A DNA stretch of 64,000 nt. It comes from Streptomyces sp. NBC_01232. Its GTDB lineage: Bacteria; Actinomycetota; Actinomycetes; Streptomycetales; Streptomycetaceae. Shown here piece after piece: positions 38,613 through 46,705 of this stretch (its first letter is position 1; the number at the start of each line of letters is the position of its first letter). A program made the position numbers and the translations under genes. The stretch is from contig NZ_CP108518.1 of the NCBI RefSeq assembly GCF_035989885.1, forward strand, positions 1,860,001 through 1,924,000. The letters are read 5' to 3'. The notes under the pieces were generated by a model that saw only the letters and a program-made list of their open reading frames with translations, ran no database searches and was not told where the DNA came from.

Positions 38613-38635
38613 AAGGTACGCCCCACAACCATTGC
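38613..38635. promoter_or_regulatory. Bipartite operator candidate, copy 2
   Basis: AAGGTA (38613–38618), 8 bp, then AACCATTGC (38627–38635), ending 19 bp before the permease ATG. Spacing and fixed bases are identical to the copy upstream of the FCD regulator. The 8 central bases differ, which argues for a selected protein-binding site. Confidence 0.6.
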
Positions 38636-38654
38636 CCTGAGGCAGGAGCGCACG

Positions 38655-40133
38655 ATGGCCGACGACATCGAGGCACGGCTCGCCGCCGTACCCGCACCCA
38701 CCAAGTCCCCCGACGGCGGGGACGGCCCCGACGAGTACCTCGCGCGCCGGACGCTGCGCCGCGGCAGCGCCGGCTGGCTGCTCCTCACCGGCCTCGGCGT
38801 CGCCTACGTCGTCTCCGGGGACTTCTCCGGCTGGAACGTCGGCCTCGACAAGGGCGGCTTCGGCGGCCTCGCCATCGCCACCGTCCTGATGGGCGCGATG
38901 TACGCCTGTCTGGTCTTCTCGCTCGCCGAGCTGTCCACGATCCTGCCGACGGCGGGCGGCGGCTACGGATTCGCCCGCCGCGCGCTCGGCCCCTGGGGCG
39001 GCTTCCTCACCGGCACCGCCATCCTGATCGAGTACATCCTGGCCCCGGCCGCGATCGTCATCTTCATCGGCGACTACGTCGAGTCCCTCGGCCTCTTCGG
39101 TCTCACCTCGAGCTGGCCGGTCTACCTCGGCTGCTTCGTCATCTTCATCGGCGTCCACCTCTGGGGCGTCGGCGAGGCGCTGCGCTTCAGCCTCGTCGTG
39201 ACCGCGATCGCCGTCGCCGCGCTGCTGATCTTCGCGGTGGGGGCCTTCACCGAGTTCGACGCCTCCGGCCTCAACGACATCCCCGTCGACGCGAACGCCT
39301 TCGGCTCCAACTCCTGGCTTCCGCTGGGCCTGCTGGGCATCTGGGCCGCGTTCCCCTTCGGCATGTGGTTCTTCCTCGGGGTGGAGGGCGTACCGCTGGC
39401 GGCCGAGGAGGCCAAGGACCCGGTCCGCTCCATGCCGAAGGCCCTGTCCATCTCCATGGGCATCCTCGCCCTCCTCGCCCTGATCACCTTCTTCGCCGCG
39501 ACCGGCGCCCAGGGCGCCGACGCCGTCAAGGACGCCGGCAACCCGCTGGTGGTGGCCCTGGAAGGGGACGGCGGCCCGACCGCGCTGAGCCGCTTCGTGA
39601 ACTACGCCGGCCTGGCCGGCCTGGTGGCCTCGTTCTTCTCGCTCATCTACGCGGGCTCGCGCCAGCTCTTCGCGCTCTCCCGGGCCGGCTACCTGCCCCG
39701 CTTCCTCTCGCTCACCTCGAAGCGCAAGGCCCCGTACCTGGGTCTCGTCATCCCCGGCGCGATCGGCTTCGCCCTGGCCGCGGCCACCGGCGACGGAGCC
39801 CGCATGCTCAACATCGCGGTGTTCGGCGCCACCATCTCCTACGCCCTGATGGCGCTGTCGCACATCGTGCTGCGCCGCCGGGAGCCGGACCTGGAGCGCC
39901 CGTACCGCACCCCGGGCGGAGTCCTGACCTCCTCGGTGGCCTTCGTACTCGCCCTGTCGGCCCTCGTCGCCACCTTCCTGGTGGACAAGGACGCCGCATT
40001 CATCGCGCTGGCCGTGTACGCCGTCGCCCTCGCCTACTTCGCGATCTACAGTCGGCACCACCTGGTGGCCTCGGCCCCGGAGGAGGAGTTCGCGGCTCTG
40101 GCGGAAGCCGAGGCGGAACTGAGCCGTGACTGA
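38655..40133 (+). CDS. Ethanolamine-type amino acid permease (APC family)
   Basis: A 492-residue polytopic permease with about twelve hydrophobic segments. It has the APC-family first-helix region (GLGVAYVVSGDFSGWNVGL) and TAGGGYGFARRALGPWGGFLTG. The GDFSGWN and WFFLGVEGVPLAAEEAKDP stretches resemble ethanolamine permeases of the Eat type. Charged, cytoplasmic N- and C-termini flank the helices. It should import the substrate for the GlnA4-like ligase. CAGGAG lies 8 nt before the ATG at 38655. It has its own copy of the bipartite operator. Confidence 0.88.
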   Translation: MADDIEARLAAVPAPTKSPDGGDGPDEYLARRTLRRGSAGWLLLTGLGVAYVVSGDFSGWNVGLDKGGFGGLAIATVLMGAMYACLVFSLAELSTILPTAGGGYGFARRALGPWGGFLTGTAILIEYILAPAAIVIFIGDYVESLGLFGLTSSWPVYLGCFVIFIGVHLWGVGEALRFSLVVTAIAVAALLIFAVGAFTEFDASGLNDIPVDANAFGSNSWLPLGLLGIWAAFPFGMWFFLGVEGVPLAAEEAKDPVRSMPKALSISMGILALLALITFFAATGAQGADAVKDAGNPLVVALEGDGGPTALSRFVNYAGLAGLVASFFSLIYAGSRQLFALSRAGYLPRFLSLTSKRKAPYLGLVIPGAIGFALAAATGDGARMLNIAVFGATISYALMALSHIVLRRREPDLERPYRTPGGVLTSSVAFVLALSALVATFLVDKDAAFIALAVYAVALAYFAIYSRHHLVASAPEEEFAALAEAEAELSRD

Positions 40134-40178
40134 AACCCTGTTCCTGCCCTGCCCTGCCCCCTGCTGGAGGTAACGAAC

Positions 40179-40886
40179 GTGCCCAGGCCGCTCATCGGCA
40201 TCACCACCTACGTCGAGGATTCCACCCGCTACGGCGTGTGGGACCTCCCGACATCCCTCGTACCGACCGGGTACTACGAACTCGTCCAGGCGGCGGGCGG
40301 CGCGGCCGTGCTGCTCCCGCCGGACGAACCCGGGTCGGCGGCGGAGGTGCTGAGCCGGGTGGACGGCCTGGTCGTCGCGGGCGGTCCGGACCTGGACCCG
40401 GTGCACTACGGAGCCGCGCGCGACTCCCGTACGGGCGCCCCCGCCACGGTCCGCGACCACTGGGAGCTGGCGCTGATCGCCGCGGCGCTGGACGCGGACA
40501 TGCCCGTGCTCGGCATCTGCCGGGGCATGCAGGCGCTGAACGTCGCCCTGGGCGGCACGCTGATCCAGCACATCGACGGTCACTTCGAGACCCCGGGCGC
40601 CACGTCCTGGCACCCGGTCCGGCCGGTCGCGGGCACCCGGTACGCGGACCTGGTCCCCGAGGAGGCTCAGGTCCCGACCTACCACCACCAGGCGGTCGAC
40701 CGGCTAGGCCGCGGCCTGGTCGTCTCGGCCCACGCGGTCGACGGCACGGTGGAGGCGATCGAACTGCCGGATGCGGAGCGGTGGGTGCTGGGTGTCCAGT
40801 GGCACCCGGAGCGGGACACGGACACGCGGGTGATGTCCGCCCTCGTCGAAGCGGCCTCGGTGCGTACCGCGGTACCGGTGGGCTGA
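40179..40886 (+). CDS. Gamma-glutamyl hydrolase (PuuD-like, class I amidotransferase fold)
   Basis: A 235-residue peptidase C26 protein. The nucleophile is in VLGICRGMQALNVALGG near residue 115, and the catalytic His-Glu pair is in LGVQWHPERD near residue 206. PuuD-type enzymes remove glutamate from gamma-glutamylated amines or their oxidised products, so here it would release the C2 product (such as glycine) and regenerate glutamate. The GTG start at 40179 has GGAGG about 8 nt upstream. It follows the permease by 45 bp in the same operon. Confidence 0.88.
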   Translation: MPRPLIGITTYVEDSTRYGVWDLPTSLVPTGYYELVQAAGGAAVLLPPDEPGSAAEVLSRVDGLVVAGGPDLDPVHYGAARDSRTGAPATVRDHWELALIAAALDADMPVLGICRGMQALNVALGGTLIQHIDGHFETPGATSWHPVRPVAGTRYADLVPEEAQVPTYHHQAVDRLGRGLVVSAHAVDGTVEAIELPDAERWVLGVQWHPERDTDTRVMSALVEAASVRTAVPVG

Positions 40887-40899
40887 CGGACCGCCGGTC

Positions 40900-40937
40900 G
40901 CGCGGCCCCGGCGCCTTCCCCGGCGCCGCGGCCGCGC
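40900..40937 (+). terminator. Terminator after the permease/hydrolase operon
   Basis: A 16-bp stem with one mismatch (40900–40915 with 40922–40937) and a TTCCCC loop, 13 bp after the hydrolase stop. Confidence 0.7.
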
Positions 40938-41025
40938 GGCCCCGCACCCCCGCCCCGCCCGAGCCCCGCGCCGGGCGCGGCTGCCACAAATGGCCCATCG
41001 ACAGCCGGGCGCGCACGCTGGATGG

Positions 41026-41832
41026 GTGAGCACCGACGCGCACCGCACGGCGAAGGGGCCGGTGGCCGGTTTCCTGGACAACCCGGTCGTGGGCATGGCG
41101 CCGTGGATCATCTTCTCGCTGCTGGTCGGCCCCGGACGGTTCGAACTGGCCGTCGGACTGGCCCTCGCCACGGCGGTCGCCCTGATCGCAGTGGGCCACC
41201 TGGTCAACCGCGGCAGCTCCTGGAAGCTGCTGGAACTGGCCGACGTGGTCTTCTTCGCGTCGATGGCCGTCATCGGAGCCCTCGTCGACGACGGAACCCT
41301 GCGCTGGCTGGAGACGTACGCGGGCGAGGTGGCCAACATCGCGCTGGCGGTGATCGCCTTCGGCTCGATGGCGATCCGGATGCCGTTCACGATCCAGTAC
41401 GCCCGCGAACAGGTCGATCCGTCCCTCTGGCACACGCGCGGCTTCCTGCACACCAACTACATGATCACCGGGGCCTGGGGCATCGCCTTCCTGGTGGCCG
41501 CCGCCGCGGGAGCGTACGGCGATCTGGTGCTGCACAACCCGAACAACATCTGGACCGGCTGGATCATCCAGATCCTGGCGATCGTCGCCGCCGTGAAGTT
41601 CACCGTCTGGTACCCGGACGTCGCCCGCGCCCGGGCGGTCCGCGAAGCCTCCGGCCTGCCTGCCGAGCCCACGCGGTGGGCGGGTTTCCTGGTGCCGCTG
41701 GCGGGCCTGCTCGTACCGATCGGCATCGCCGTCCTGATCTTCGACAACATGTGGTGGCTGGGCGTCGCGCTGATCGTGGTGGGCTCGCTCCTGACGAAGC
41801 GCCTGCAGGCCCGGTCCCAAGCCCCGGGTTGA
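41026..41832 (+). CDS. Integral membrane protein, unknown function
   Basis: A 268-residue protein with about seven hydrophobic helices (for example IIFSLLVGPGRFELAVGLAL, IALAVIAFGSMAI, GIAFLVAAAAGAYG). It has conserved-looking polar residues between them (VNRGSSWKLLELADVVFF; YAREQVDPSLWHTRGFLHTNYMI). The histidine- and tryptophan-containing loop suggests a metal or haem role in related families, but I cannot assign one. The start GTG at 41026 is chosen by the protein pattern; GGATGG just before it is a weak ribosome site. It appears monocistronic. Confidence 0.75.
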   Translation: MSTDAHRTAKGPVAGFLDNPVVGMAPWIIFSLLVGPGRFELAVGLALATAVALIAVGHLVNRGSSWKLLELADVVFFASMAVIGALVDDGTLRWLETYAGEVANIALAVIAFGSMAIRMPFTIQYAREQVDPSLWHTRGFLHTNYMITGAWGIAFLVAAAAGAYGDLVLHNPNNIWTGWIIQILAIVAAVKFTVWYPDVARARAVREASGLPAEPTRWAGFLVPLAGLLVPIGIAVLIFDNMWWLGVALIVVGSLLTKRLQARSQAPG

Positions 41833-41877
41833 CGCCGGCCGGGCCTGTGGCGGTGGCCCGGCGACTCCCCGTACGGC

Positions 41878-42225
41878 TCAGCTGAAGACGACCGACCGCA
41901 GGTGCAGACGGGCCGAGCCGTGGCCCGTGATCGGCCGCAGCGTGAAGAAGTCCCCTTCGCAGCCGGGTTCGGTGAAGACCGTCGCCGTGGAGGTGGTCCT
42001 GTTGCGCGGCGAGTGCGCCGGGGAACTGGCAGCGGGGTCGGCGACCTCGGGCAACGTGATGCACTCCCGGCTCTCGGGGTCTTCCAGGATCACCGGCAGG
42101 GGGCGGCCGTCGAGGCCCGTGACCGTGTACTGGAACTCTCCCGTGGCCGCCGAGGCCGAGGTCGGGACGGTCAGCAGGAGCGTGAAGGCGCCGAAAGCGG
42201 CGACCGCGGCATGGCGAAGACGCAT
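41878..42225 (-). CDS. Small secreted protein, unknown function
   Basis: A 115-residue protein with a clear Sec signal peptide (about residues 1–26, ending ASA). The short mature part is rich in beta-type residues, with two cysteines (RECITLP and EPGCEGDF) that may form one disulfide. GAGGAG lies upstream of the ATG. The fold resembles small beta-sandwich secreted proteins of Streptomyces, but I recognise no family. It is divergent from the thioesterase-like gene, with 25 bp between starts. Confidence 0.75.
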   Translation of the reverse strand: MRLRHAAVAAFGAFTLLLTVPTSASAATGEFQYTVTGLDGRPLPVILEDPESRECITLPEVADPAASSPAHSPRNRTTSTATVFTEPGCEGDFFTLRPITGHGSARLHLRSVVFS

Positions 42226-42250
42226 CAGGGTTTCTCCTCATGGGGGACGC

Positions 42251-42916
42251 GTGCGGGAGTCACCTTTCCTGGCGCGGCGGCCCGAACCGTTGGCGCTCGC
42301 GCGGATCAGCTACGACATCCTCGGCCGCATCGCCCTCGACGAGTGCGGGATCACCGTCGAGACCCTTCGGCCGGGCCGCACCATCGAGCTCCTCGAAGCG
42401 AGCGTGGTCATCGGCGGCCGTACCGTGGTCCGCGCCCGCGCCTGGCTGCTGGCCACCCTGGACTCCTCCTCCGTGGCCGACAGCCCCCACACGCGGCTGC
42501 CCGCCCCGGAGGAACTCGACGTCTGGGCGATGGACGAGGAGTGGAGCGGCGGCTACGTCTCCTCCATCGAGGTACGCCGGACACCCCCGTCCCGCCGCGG
42601 CCGGACGACCGCGGCCTGGGTGTCCTCACCCCTCACCCTGGTCGCGGGCGAGCCGGTCAGTGCCCTCGCCTCGTACATGGCGCTCGTGGACACGGCGAAC
42701 GGCATCGCGGTCCAGCAGGACCCCACCGCGTGGATGTTCCCGAACCTCGACCTGACCGTCCACCTGCACCGTCCGCCCAGCGGCCCGTGGACCGGCCTGG
42801 ACACCACCGTCACCTTCGGCCCGTCGGGTCAGGGACTCACCAGCAGCGTCCTGCACGACATCGACGGCCCGGTCGGCCACGCGGAACAGATCCTCACGGT
42901 CCGCCCGCTGTCCTAG
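42251..42916 (+). CDS. Thioesterase-like (4HBT_3) protein, N-terminally truncated
   Basis: A 221-residue double-hotdog acyl-CoA-thioesterase-like protein. LARISYDILGRIALDECGITVETLRPGRTIELLEASVVIGG starts the family pattern, and the C-terminal half (TAWMFPNLDLTVHLHRPP, GLDTTVTFGPSGQGLTSS) is intact. Family members are about 40–50 residues longer at the N-terminus, where a first strand and a conserved HGG segment should lie. Here upstream sequence belongs to the divergent secreted-protein gene. The GTG at 42251 is a best guess. It is either a working short form or a decaying gene. Confidence 0.7.
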   Translation: MRESPFLARRPEPLALARISYDILGRIALDECGITVETLRPGRTIELLEASVVIGGRTVVRARAWLLATLDSSSVADSPHTRLPAPEELDVWAMDEEWSGGYVSSIEVRRTPPSRRGRTTAAWVSSPLTLVAGEPVSALASYMALVDTANGIAVQQDPTAWMFPNLDLTVHLHRPPSGPWTGLDTTVTFGPSGQGLTSSVLHDIDGPVGHAEQILTVRPLS

Positions 42917-42952
42917 GTCCTGTCGATCAGGGCGGGCTCGCGGCGCCCGGCG

Positions 42953-43891
42953 CTACTTCGCGGGCACGCCCTGGCCACCTCGGGTCAGGGACAGCAGGTC
43001 ACGGGCCGGGCCCGCCGGGCGGGCGCCCGCGGGCCAGACCGCCCGGAGGGCCCGACCGAGCTCCGCTCCCGTCACCGGTACCTCCACCAGCCGGCGCGCC
43101 GCCAGTTCGTCCACCACGGCCAGCTCCGACAGCACGCACGGCCCGGCACCGCCCAGCGCCGCCGCCTTCACCGCCGTGGTCGACGCCAGTTCCAGCAGCG
43201 GCGCGGCCAGCCCGCCGGCCGAGGCCAGTGCGGCGTCGAGGACCTGCCGCGTCCCGGATCCGCGCTCGCGCAGGATCAGCGGGGTCGAGGCCAGTTCCGC
43301 CGCTTCCACCCCCCGCGTCCGCCGTGCCCACGAATGGCCCGGGGCCACCGCCACCACCAGCCGGTCCTGGGCGATCACCACAGAGTCCAGCCCCTCGGGC
43401 ACGGTGAGCCCCTCGACGAAGCCGAGGTCGGCCTCGTGCGTGAGCACCCGCTCGGCGACCACCGCCGAGTTCCCGGCGTGCAGGGACACTGCCGTGTCCG
43501 GGCGCTGGCCGCGCAGGGCGATCAGCCAGCCCGGCAGCAGGTACTCCGCGATGGTCATGCTGGCGGCCACCCGCAGCCGCGAGTCCCGTCGGCCCCGCAG
43601 CGCCTGCGCGCCCGCGTCAAAGGCTTCCGCCGCCTCCACCACCCGCCGGGCCCAGTCCGTGACGAGCGCACCCTCGGCCGTCAGCGTCGACCCCCGCGGG
43701 GATCGGTCCACCAGGGCCACGCCGAGCCGGGTCTCCATCGCCCGGATCCGGCTGCTCGCCGCGGGCTGGGTGATGCCGAGGCGACGGGCCGCGCCGCTCA
43801 GGCTGCCGACCCGCGCGACCGCGAGCAGCAGCTCCAGCGCGCCCAGGTCCGGTACCCGGTGTGCCAGCGGAACCCACTCGTCGTTACCCAT
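42953..43891 (-). CDS. LysR-family transcriptional regulator
   Basis: A 312-residue LysR-type regulator. It has an N-terminal winged helix (about residues 14–75; FLAVARVGSLSGAARRLGITQPAASSRIRAME-like pattern) and a two-lobed effector domain from about residue 100 (LRVAASMTIAEYLLPGWLIALRGQ; LGFVEGLTVPEGLDSVVIAQD). It is divergent from a TDT-family transporter across 70 bp, the usual arrangement for a LysR regulator and its target. A palindrome overlaps its own start codon. Confidence 0.92.
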   Translation of the reverse strand: MGNDEWVPLAHRVPDLGALELLLAVARVGSLSGAARRLGITQPAASSRIRAMETRLGVALVDRSPRGSTLTAEGALVTDWARRVVEAAEAFDAGAQALRGRRDSRLRVAASMTIAEYLLPGWLIALRGQRPDTAVSLHAGNSAVVAERVLTHEADLGFVEGLTVPEGLDSVVIAQDRLVVAVAPGHSWARRTRGVEAAELASTPLILRERGSGTRQVLDAALASAGGLAAPLLELASTTAVKAAALGGAGPCVLSELAVVDELAARRLVEVPVTGAELGRALRAVWPAGARPAGPARDLLSLTRGGQGVPAK

Positions 43892-43905
43892 AACATCAGT
43901 TTATG
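43889..43905. promoter_or_regulatory. Palindrome over the LysR start codon
   Basis: CATAA-N7-TTATG, 17 bp. The first CAT is the complement of the LysR gene's ATG. It fits the loose LysR dyad rule and lies in the divergent promoter region, so autoregulation together with control of the transporter is plausible. Confidence 0.5.
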
Positions 43906-43961
43906 GCCTCATAGGAAGATGACCTCTGCCGCCCCGTCCGCCCCGCCGCGAGGCTGGATCC

Positions 43962-45116
43962 ATGGCCACCACCCTCGTGCTATCCCCCGCCCGGACCTCC
44001 CGCGCGCTCCGGGCCCACAAGGCCCCCGCGCTGCGACACCTCGGCCCCAACTGGTACGCCTCCGTCATGGGCACGGCGATCGTCGCCAACGCCGGTGCGA
44101 CCCTCCCGTACCAGCTCCCCGGCCAGCGCGTGGCCTGCCAGCTCGTCTGGGCGCTGTCCGCCGCCGTCCTCGCCGCCCTGCTCACGGCCCGCGCCGGGCA
44201 CTGGCTCCACCACCGCGACCAGGCCCGCGCCCACCTCCTGGACCCGGCCGTCGCCCCCTTCTACGGCTGCCTCTCGATGGCGCTGCTGGCCGTCGGCGGC
44301 GGCACCCTCATCGTCGGCAAGGACCTCATCGGGACCGGCGCCGCCGTCGCCGTGGACGCCGTGCTCTTCACCGCCGGTACCGCGATCGGCCTGGTCATGG
44401 CCGTGGCCGTGCCCTACCTGATGGTCGTACGGCACAAGGTCGAGCCCGGGCAGGCCACTCCCGTCTGGCTGCTCCCCCTGGTCTCCCCGATGGTCTCCGC
44501 CGCCACGGGGCCGCTGCTGATACCCCACCTGCCCGCCGGCCAGCCGCGCGAGGCCCTGCTGCTCGCCTGCTACGCCATGTTCGGCATCAGTCTGCTCGCC
44601 ACCCTGCTGATGCTCCCCCTGATCTTCGGGCGGCTGCTCGTGGGCGGCCCGCTGCCGCTGGTCCTGACCCCCACCCTGTTCCTGGTCCTCGGCCCCCTCG
44701 GCCAGTCCACCACCGCCGTCAACCAGCTCGCCGATGTCGCCCCCCAGTCGATCGACGGCGCCTACGCGGACGCGCTGGGTGCCTTCGCGGTCGTCTACGG
44801 GGTCCCCGTGATGGGCTTCGCCCTGCTGTGGCTGGCGCTGGCCGTGGCCATGCTGGTCCGGGCTGCCCGGGGTGGCATGGGCTTCGCGATGACCTGGTGG
44901 GCCCTGACCTTTCCCGTCGGCACCTGCGTCACCGGCGCCGCCGGCCTGGCCCGCCACACCGGCCTGACCGCCTTCGCCTGGCTCGCCGCCGTCCTCTTCC
45001 TGGCCCTGCTGACCGCCTGGCTCCTGGCCACCGCCCACACCCTCCGCGGCCTGCTCTCGGGCCGCCTCCTGGCCGGCCAGGGCATTCCTGTCCGCGGCGA
45101 CAGCACCAGCTCCTAG
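43962..45116 (+). CDS. TDT-family (tellurite-resistance/dicarboxylate) transporter
   Basis: A 384-residue membrane protein with about ten helices. The opening (LRHLGPNWYASVMGTAIVANAGATLPYQLPG) and the repeated five-helix plan match the TDT family, which includes TehA, the C4-dicarboxylate carrier Mae1 and the sulfite exporter Ssu1. The export substrate cannot be chosen from sequence; an organic acid or sulfite is likely. It is divergent from the LysR gene. Its stop shares CTAG with the stop of the convergent PASTA-protein gene. Confidence 0.88.
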   Translation: MATTLVLSPARTSRALRAHKAPALRHLGPNWYASVMGTAIVANAGATLPYQLPGQRVACQLVWALSAAVLAALLTARAGHWLHHRDQARAHLLDPAVAPFYGCLSMALLAVGGGTLIVGKDLIGTGAAVAVDAVLFTAGTAIGLVMAVAVPYLMVVRHKVEPGQATPVWLLPLVSPMVSAATGPLLIPHLPAGQPREALLLACYAMFGISLLATLLMLPLIFGRLLVGGPLPLVLTPTLFLVLGPLGQSTTAVNQLADVAPQSIDGAYADALGAFAVVYGVPVMGFALLWLALAVAMLVRAARGGMGFAMTWWALTFPVGTCVTGAAGLARHTGLTAFAWLAAVLFLALLTAWLLATAHTLRGLLSGRLLAGQGIPVRGDSTSS

Positions 45117-45874
45117 CTCCGGTATCCCCAGCGGGCGTGCCCGTCCTTGCCCATGAAGCACTTCGCCGGGCGGCCGTCCACGGTGGTGGCGCTCGCCCCG
45201 ACCGGCGAGCAGGAACGGCCGAACTGGACGCCGCCGGCGCCCCCGCCGCCGCTCGTACCGCTGCCTCCGCTGCCGCCCCCGCCGTCCTCCGTACGCCTGG
45301 GCTCGGGTTTCGGCTTCGCCTCCGGCGTGGGAGCGGGGGGTGCGGCCGGAGCGGGCTCCGGGCGCAGCCGGGTCCCTTCCTTCTCCGGGCACTTCACGTC
45401 CGGCGCCGCCACCACCACACGCGTCTCACCGGCCTTGACGGCGACGCCCTCGTCCGGGCTCTGGAAGCACACCAGCCAAGCGGCAGGGTCGGCAGGCAGG
45501 TCGACATCCGTGTACGCGCTCGCGAGCTGGGGGGCGCCACCACCGGCAGCCTCGATCCGATGGGCCGCGTCCGCGTAGCTGACGCCGACGGCCTGCGGCA
45601 TGAGCGCGGCCGACGGGGTGGGGCTGGGGGGCGGCGCCGCCTGCGCGGTGACCGTGACCGTGACGGTGACCGTCGGGGCCGGCACCGGCTCCGCCCCGGA
45701 TCCCGGCGAGCACGCTGCGGCGATCAAGGCCAGCACGAAGGCGATCGCCAGCATCCCGCCACAGCCCAGGATCGTCTTATGCCTCGCACCGAACCGGCTG
45801 GGGGCCGAGGGCTCAGGCGTCGAAGGCTCCGGCGGAGGATGCATGGCATAGCCATGAGTAGGCAGCTTGGACAC
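45113..45874 (-). CDS. PASTA-domain membrane protein
   Basis: A 253-residue protein with a short cytoplasmic part, one membrane helix (about residues 35–55) ending in AAACSPGSG (which could also be read as a lipobox-like end), a Val-Thr-repeat linker, and one PASTA-like domain (about 92–160; MPQAVGVSYADAAHRIEAAG). A Pro/Glu-rich and then Gly/Ser-rich linker leads to a C-terminal VQFGRSCSPVGASATT module with two cysteines. PASTA domains bind peptidoglycan fragments, so an envelope role is likely. The GTG at 45874 follows GGAGGAG. Confidence 0.8.
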   Translation of the reverse strand: MSKLPTHGYAMHPPPEPSTPEPSAPSRFGARHKTILGCGGMLAIAFVLALIAAACSPGSGAEPVPAPTVTVTVTVTAQAAPPPSPTPSAALMPQAVGVSYADAAHRIEAAGGGAPQLASAYTDVDLPADPAAWLVCFQSPDEGVAVKAGETRVVVAAPDVKCPEKEGTRLRPEPAPAAPPAPTPEAKPKPEPRRTEDGGGGSGGSGTSGGGGAGGVQFGRSCSPVGASATTVDGRPAKCFMGKDGHARWGYRS

Positions 45875-45976
45875 GGAGCTCCTCCGACGACCTGCTCGAT
45901 TCCGGGGAGCCTACCGGCCCGCCGCGGCGTCCTGACCGGCCGGGAGCATCCCGGAGGACACCGCGGGCGACATCCC

Positions 45977-46705
45977 TCAGCGCGCCGCGCGCAGGGCCTG
46001 CGCCAGTACCGCCGGAGCCTCGGCCAGCGAGGGGCCGTACCAGGTCAGGTGCCGGCCGTCGACCAGGGCGGCCGGCAGGCCCGGGAAGGCTTCCGGCCCG
46101 TCCTCGGCCGAGAAGCGGTACGGCTCGTCCGGGAGCACCACGAGATCGCAGCCGGCGGCCGCCAGTTCCTCCACCGGCACCCGGGGATACCGCTCCGGGT
46201 GCCCGGCGTACACGTTGCGGACCCCCAGCCGCGCGAGCAGGTCCCCCGCGAAGGTGTCCCGGCCCAGCACCATCCACGGCCGCCGCCACACCGGTACGAA
46301 GGCGGTGCGCGCGTTGCCCGGCTCCAGGCGGGCCCATGCCGCCTCCGCGTCCGTCAGCCACCCCGGCCGGGCCAGACCCAGCGCCCCCACCAGCACCCTG
46401 TCCAGCTCCCGCAGCGCCTGCGGCAGGTCCCGGACCTCGGTGACGAGCACCTGGAGGCCGGCAGCGCGCAGCGCCGCCAGGTCGGGGGCCCGGTTCTCCT
46501 CCTCGTTGGCGATGACCAGGTCCGGCCGGAGCTCCACGATCCGCGGCACGTCGGGGTTCTTCGTCCCCCCGATCCGCACCGCCGCCCCGAGGTCCGCGGG
46601 GTGCGTGCACCAGTCCGTGACCCCGGTCAGCAGCCCCGGAGCGGTCACGGCGACCGCCTCGGTCAGCGACGGCACCAGCGATACGACCCGCCGCACGCCG
46701 CTCAA
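45977..46705 (-). CDS. Helical-backbone metal receptor (BtuF-like), no signal peptide
   Basis: A 242-residue protein with the BtuF/FhuD-type class III binding-protein fold: VVSLVPSLTEAV at the start, GVTDWCTHP, LRPDLVIANEEENR and the long linking helix around residues 100–125. Related periplasmic proteins bind cobalamin or metal chelates for ABC importers. This one has no signal peptide and no transporter gene next to it, so it may act in the cytoplasm, for example in binding or sensing. Its ATG overlaps the preceding XRE-cupin stop by 4 bp (ATGA). Confidence 0.85.
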   Translation of the reverse strand: MSGVRRVVSLVPSLTEAVAVTAPGLLTGVTDWCTHPADLGAAVRIGGTKNPDVPRIVELRPDLVIANEEENRAPDLAALRAAGLQVLVTEVRDLPQALRELDRVLVGALGLARPGWLTDAEAAWARLEPGNARTAFVPVWRRPWMVLGRDTFAGDLLARLGVRNVYAGHPERYPRVPVEELAAAGCDLVVLPDEPYRFSAEDGPEAFPGLPAALVDGRHLTWYGPSLAEAPAVLAQALRAAR

